NCBI RefSeq assembly: GCF_031885415.1
Contig: NZ_CP116871.1
Coordinates: 1 to 64,000, forward strand
DNA: 64,000 nt
Reading direction: 5' to 3'
Origin: Microbacterium forte
Lineage (GTDB): Bacteria > Actinomycetota > Actinomycetes > Actinomycetales > Microbacteriaceae
Shown here: positions 61,287 to 64,000 of the stretch, piece by piece
Layout: each line of letters starts with the position of its first letter
How positions within the stretch are numbered: position 1 is the first letter of the stretch
Position numbers and translations under genes: made by a program
Notes under the pieces: model-generated
What the model saw: the letters and a program-made list of their open reading frames with translations, nothing else
The model's database searches: none
Told to the model about the DNA's origin: nothing

Positions 61287-61697
61287 GTGTCTGTGTCGTC
61301 TGAAAGCAACCCCTCCGAAACCCCGCAGTCCGGGGCCGCGTCCGAGAACGCTGTGAGCACCTCCGGCGTCACTGCCACCGAGTGGCTGACCATGCCGGAC
61401 CTCGTCGATGTGCTCGATGAGACGCTGGGCCGCGTGCGTCGGCTGATCGATGAGCATTACCTCATCGGATCGCGTCGCTCCGGCGTGTTCGCGGTTCCGT
61501 CGGTGTTCATCGTCGACGACCACCCGCTGTCTTCGCTGCGCGGCACCATCATCGTCCTGCAGGACGCAGGCTTCACCGATGACGAGGTCATCGACTGGCT
61601 TCTCGCTCCCGACGACGAACTGGGTCGCTCGCCGATCGACGCGCTTCTCGCCGGGCACAAGAGCGCCGTCCGCAGGGTCGCCCGAACCCTCGCCTGA
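61287..61697 (+). CDS. Rv2175c-like DNA-binding regulator
   Basis: 136 aa from GTG 61287, 6 nt after GATAGT. A Ser/Thr-rich N-terminal tail (about 1-30) carries possible kinase target sites. The folded part begins ATEWLTMPDLVDVLDETLGR with a helix-turn-helix, then FAVPSVFIVDDHPLSSLRGT and DDEVIDWLLAPDDELGR. In M. tuberculosis the homologue binds DNA and loses binding when phosphorylated by PknL (from memory). The PASTA kinase gene is 1.4 kb away on the other strand. Confidence 0.85.
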   Translation: MSVSSESNPSETPQSGAASENAVSTSGVTATEWLTMPDLVDVLDETLGRVRRLIDEHYLIGSRRSGVFAVPSVFIVDDHPLSSLRGTIIVLQDAGFTDDEVIDWLLAPDDELGRSPIDALLAGHKSAVRRVARTLA

Positions 61698-61735
61698 ACC
61701 GAGCGGACGCCACCGCTCGCTGTCGGCCCCCGATC

Positions 61736-62824
61736 TCAGGCCGATCGCACCGTCGCCGCGCGTGCGAGATCCCGGAGGTCGCCGACAGCCGCATTGTCGA
61801 GTCGCGCTCCGGAGAGCGCCCGATCGGCTTCCCGTGCGTAATCCTCGATCATCCGCTCCACACGCTCGAGAGCGCCGGATGCCGTGATGGTCGCCTGCAG
61901 GAACGCGACCTGCTCTGCCGTGAGCTCGGGATCGCCGAGCATCTCATCGAACAGGTTGCGGGCCGACGTGTCGAGCGTCTGCCTCGTGAGGGCGACGAGC
62001 ACCGTCCGCTTGCCCTCGCGCAGGTCGTCGCCCGCCGGCTTGCCTGTGACCGCGGCATCGCCGTAGACGCCGAGCAGGTCGTCGCGAAGCTGAAACGCCA
62101 TCCCGACCGGATGACCGAACCGGCGGAGGGCCAGGAGCTGATCGTCGTCGGCATCTGCGATCGCCGCGCCGAGAACCAGCGGCTGCTCGATGCTGTACCG
62201 CGCGGACTTGAACGAGACCACCCGCAGGGCGCGCTCGACGTGCGAGTCGGTGGCGTGGACGCTCCAGGCGGACTCCTCGGCGATGTCGAGGAACTGGCCG
62301 ACGGTGACATCTCGGCGCATGCGGCCGTACTCTCGTCGAACCGCCGCGGCATGGGGGAGCGGTTCGATCGCGTCCTCGAGAAGGTCGTCGCTCCAGGCCA
62401 CCAGCAGGTCGCCGAGGAGGATCGCCGACGAGCGACCGAACGCCGCCGGGTCCCCGCGCCACCCTGCGCCGACATGGGCGCTCTCCAGGGCGCGGTGAGC
62501 GGCCGGCCGGCCGCGCCGAGTATCGGAGTTGTCGATCAGGTCGTCGTGCACGAGCGCCGCGGACTGGAAGATCTCCAGAGCTGCGCAGACATCCCAGAGG
62601 GCCGCGGACTCGTCGGCGTCGCGATCGCCGAAGCGTGCGACGGCCTGCCAGCCTGCATGACAGAAACGGGCGCGCAGTCGCTTGCCGCCCACGAGAGTGT
62701 CGGCGGCCGAATCGATCAGACCCTCGGCATCAGCGCCGTAGTCGGCGGACTCGCCCCGCATCCGGTCGAGGAACAGCCGCAGGCGTGCGGCGACGGCGTC
62801 GGAGACGAAGGAGGGGGTCGGCAC
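61736..62824 (-). CDS. Polyprenyl synthetase (IdsA-like)
   Basis: 362 aa from GTG 62824, 7 nt from TATGCT; an ATG at 62836 gives four more residues but has no ribosome-binding site. The first Asp-rich motif is LVHDDLIDNSDTRRGRPAAH near residue 100, and the second is FQLRDDLLGVYGD near 240. GGKRLRARF near 50 binds diphosphate. It makes geranylgeranyl or longer prenyl diphosphate. The second motif reads RDDLLGVYGD rather than DDxxD, as in several actinobacterial enzymes. Confidence 0.9.
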   Translation of the reverse strand: MPTPSFVSDAVAARLRLFLDRMRGESADYGADAEGLIDSAADTLVGGKRLRARFCHAGWQAVARFGDRDADESAALWDVCAALEIFQSAALVHDDLIDNSDTRRGRPAAHRALESAHVGAGWRGDPAAFGRSSAILLGDLLVAWSDDLLEDAIEPLPHAAAVRREYGRMRRDVTVGQFLDIAEESAWSVHATDSHVERALRVVSFKSARYSIEQPLVLGAAIADADDDQLLALRRFGHPVGMAFQLRDDLLGVYGDAAVTGKPAGDDLREGKRTVLVALTRQTLDTSARNLFDEMLGDPELTAEQVAFLQATITASGALERVERMIEDYAREADRALSGARLDNAAVGDLRDLARAATVRSA

Positions 62825-62922
62825 GACTCCCAGCATACGTAAAGCCAACGGAGGCCCTTACTGCTAGCCCGCAGCGGCATACCGCGCGTAGAATGGACGG
62901 ACGAATACCCGAGGGGGACGAA

Positions 62923-63294
62923 ATGCCACTCTCCGAACAGGAGCAGCGTCTGCTCGATGAGATGGAACGCCATCTCCTCCACAACGACGCCGATGTCGTC
63001 AGTGCGCCGTCAGGCGATCGAGCTCTCAGCTACCGCAACCTCGTCTACGGAGCTCTTCTGCTCCTCGCCGGGGTAGGCGGACTGATCGTCGGAGTCGTGC
63101 TCGGAGACGTCTGGGGCGTCGTGGTTGGCGTCATCGGATTCGCCGCCATGCTCGGGGGCGTCATGATCGCCGTGACCCCCGTTCGCAAGCCCCTCTCTGC
63201 AGTACCTCGCGAGCGCGCACCCAAGCAGCGCAGTTCGGCATCCTTCATGGATCGCATGAACGATCGATGGGATCGCCGCCAAGACGGCAACTGA
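62923..63294 (+). CDS. DUF3040 membrane protein
   Basis: 123 aa from ATG 62923 with GAGGGGGA; TAGAAT at 62889-62894 is the likely -10. MPLSEQEQRLLDEMERHL is the signature of the DUF3040 family found before mraZ in Actinobacteria. Two membrane helices (about 42-62, 64-84) are followed by a basic tail (RMNDRWDRRQDGN). Function unknown; position suggests a link to division or wall synthesis. Confidence 0.9.
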   Translation: MPLSEQEQRLLDEMERHLLHNDADVVSAPSGDRALSYRNLVYGALLLLAGVGGLIVGVVLGDVWGVVVGVIGFAAMLGGVMIAVTPVRKPLSAVPRERAPKQRSSASFMDRMNDRWDRRQDGN

Positions 63295-63308
63295 CCCCAC
63301 CACTTCCT

Positions 63309-63343
63309 CGAAGGCCCGGATGCTCTGAGCATCCGGGCCTTCG
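63309..63343 (+). terminator. Terminator after the DUF3040 gene
   Basis: CGAAGGCCCGGATGCT (63309-63324) pairs with AGCATCCGGGCCTTCG (63328-63343), a perfect 16-bp stem with a 3-nt loop. Confidence 0.9.
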
Positions 63344-63412
63344 TCGTGTTCGGGCGCTGAATCCACGGTGAGCTGTGGGGTTGGACATCGGCGCACCGAC
63401 CCTGGGCTGGTC

Positions 63413-63439
63413 CTCCACTGGCGCTCCACCTCCCTCCAC
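63413..63439 (-). promoter_or_regulatory. Distal, inverted MraZ-box-like array
   Basis: Three CTCCAC blocks (63413-63418, 63424-63429, 63434-63439) are GTGGAG on the minus strand, spaced 11 and 10 bp. They mirror the proximal GTGG array at 63522-63546 in the opposite orientation about 85 bp away. Confidence 0.55.
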
Positions 63440-63448
63440 TCTGAGAAG

Positions 63449-63472
63449 CCGCGTGATCTCGCGGTTTTTTTT
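63449..63472 (+). terminator. Intrinsic terminator upstream of mraZ
   Basis: CCGCG (63449-63453), loop TGATCT, CGCGG (63460-63464), then eight T. Short stem but an ideal T tract. It lies between the two GTGG arrays, so it stops read-through into mraZ or ends a leader transcript. Confidence 0.7.
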
Positions 63473-63520
63473 CGCGCACTGACGCTCTCGCAGCGCTTGG
63501 TTGCGGATTGACCGTAGGTT

Positions 63521-63547
63521 TGTGGAGGAAAGTGGAGTAAAGTGGGG
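63521..63547 (+). promoter_or_regulatory. MraZ-box-like array upstream of mraZ
   Basis: Three blocks TGTGGAGGAA, AGTGGAGTAA and AGTGGGGCGC follow each other at exactly 10-bp steps from 63521. MraZ is known to bind its own promoter at TGGG/GTGG-type repeats with 10-bp phasing. TTGACC at 63508-63513 is a candidate -35. Confidence 0.7.
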
Positions 63548-63587
63548 CGCACCTCGAGTTGGCCGGACGGAGAGGGGGTGATGGCTG

Positions 63588-64000
63588 ATGTTGCTGGGAA
63601 CGCATTCTCCGAAGTTGGACGACAAGGGACGGGTCATCCTTCCCGCGAAGTTCCGCGAAGACCTCGGTGGCGGCATCGTCGTCACCAGAGGGCAGGAGCG
63701 CTGCCTCTACGTCTTCAGCACGGCCGAGTTCGAGGCGATGCACGAACGGATCCGTCAGGCGCCGCTCGCGAACAAGCAGGCGCGTGACTTCATGCGCCTG
63801 TTCCTCTCCGGTGCGAGTGCGGAGATGCCAGACAGCCAGAACCGCATCACCATCCCCGTGCACCTCCGTCAGTACGCGGGCTTGCAGAAGGAACTCATCG
63901 TCACCGGAGTCGGCGCCCACGCCGAGATCTGGGATGCCGAGAGCTGGAACAACTACCTCGCAGCCGGCGAGGAGACCTACTCCGATCTCGAGCAGGAGGT
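63588..64000 (+). CDS. mraZ: Transcriptional regulator MraZ (partial)
   Basis: The first 137 codons are present; the gene runs off the end. ATG 63588 follows GAGAGGGGG. It starts [20 protein letters not shown] with the first SpoVT/AbrB-like DNA-binding motif ([14 protein letters not shown]). The second, [19 protein letters not shown], is near residue 80. MraZ forms rings and represses the mraZ-mraW division cluster, presumably continuing beyond the window. Confidence 0.96.
   Translation, partial: MLLGTHSPKLDDKGRVILPAKFREDLGGGIVVTRGQERCLYVFSTAEFEAMHERIRQAPLANKQARDFMRLFLSGASAEMPDSQNRITIPVHLRQYAGLQKELIVTGVGAHAEIWDAESWNNYLAAGEETYSDLEQE

Overview
The window is chromosomal DNA from a high-GC actinobacterium, most likely Microbacteriaceae and probably Microbacterium or a close relative. 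The call rests on the actinobacterial rRNA sequence, a 16S-23S spacer without tRNA genes, strong G/C bias at third codon positions, many GTG starts, many start codons 6-8 nt behind a TANNNT box (leaderless mRNA signals), and gene order that follows the mycobacterial blocks Rv1691-Rv1713, Rv1827-Rv1830 and Rv2187-Rv2166c (gene numbers quoted from memory). Nothing resembles an insertion sequence, prophage or CRISPR array.

Layout. 1-5792 is one complete rRNA operon (promoter, leader, 16S, spacer, 23S, 5S, terminator). 5824-22682 is a long plus-strand run of tightly overlapping housekeeping genes: a GGY/RGG-repeat protein with a TPR-like domain, a HAD phosphatase, a 58-aa protein, tlyA, nadK, recN, pyrG, a NUDIX hydrolase, xerD, parA, scpA, scpB, a pseudouridine synthase, tyrA, cmk and der. 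Most junctions are ATGA/GTGA overlaps, so translational coupling is expected. 22771-33358 is a more variable stretch: a NUDIX-NYN fusion, a DUF222/HNH protein, an S4 protein with a lysoplasmalogenase-like membrane protein, small hypotheticals, a GNAT protein, tRNA-Pro(GGG), and an amidohydrolase-MFS operon divergent from a TetR regulator. 33364-39160 is the minus-strand mutasome operon imuA'-imuB-dnaE2, preceded by a PafBC/RecA-NDp-like promoter. 39293-42573 holds a minimal prepilin peptidase, a CYTH protein and a two-gene type III polyketide cluster. 42632-47518 holds lpdA, copC, a GarA/OdhI-like FHA protein, two MerR regulators and a ParA-like ATPase. 47604-53668 holds pyruvate carboxylase, a MinD-like ATPase with a very long Glu/Pro region, and peptide deformylase. 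53736-64000 is the block leading to the division cluster: acyl-CoA ligase, PlsC-like acyltransferase, class II DAHP synthase, PASTA kinase, LysM protein, Rv2175c-like regulator, polyprenyl synthase, DUF3040 protein and the start of mraZ.

How they fit together: parA/scpA/scpB/xerD/recN serve chromosome maintenance; tlyA, the pseudouridine synthase, der and cmk serve ribosome and nucleotide metabolism; the FHA protein and the PASTA kinase with its Rv2175c-type partner suggest Ser/Thr phospho-signalling between carbon metabolism and the cell wall; mraZ opens the division and wall cluster.

Most noteworthy: (1) a 26-unit GGYNRDGGAPR disordered domain fused to a TPR domain directly downstream of the rRNA operon; (2) two opposed, roughly 10-bp-phased GTGGRG arrays around a terminator upstream of mraZ; (3) three short direct duplications spanning stop codons (pyrG, scpB, tetR), one of which creates a 29-codon ORF; (4) a PafBC-type promoter for the mutasome operon; (5) a NUDIX-NYN fusion with a perfect (AG)10 linker; (6) pervasive leaderless start signals. 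All functional statements are from reading the sequence and remembered family knowledge; no database search was run.
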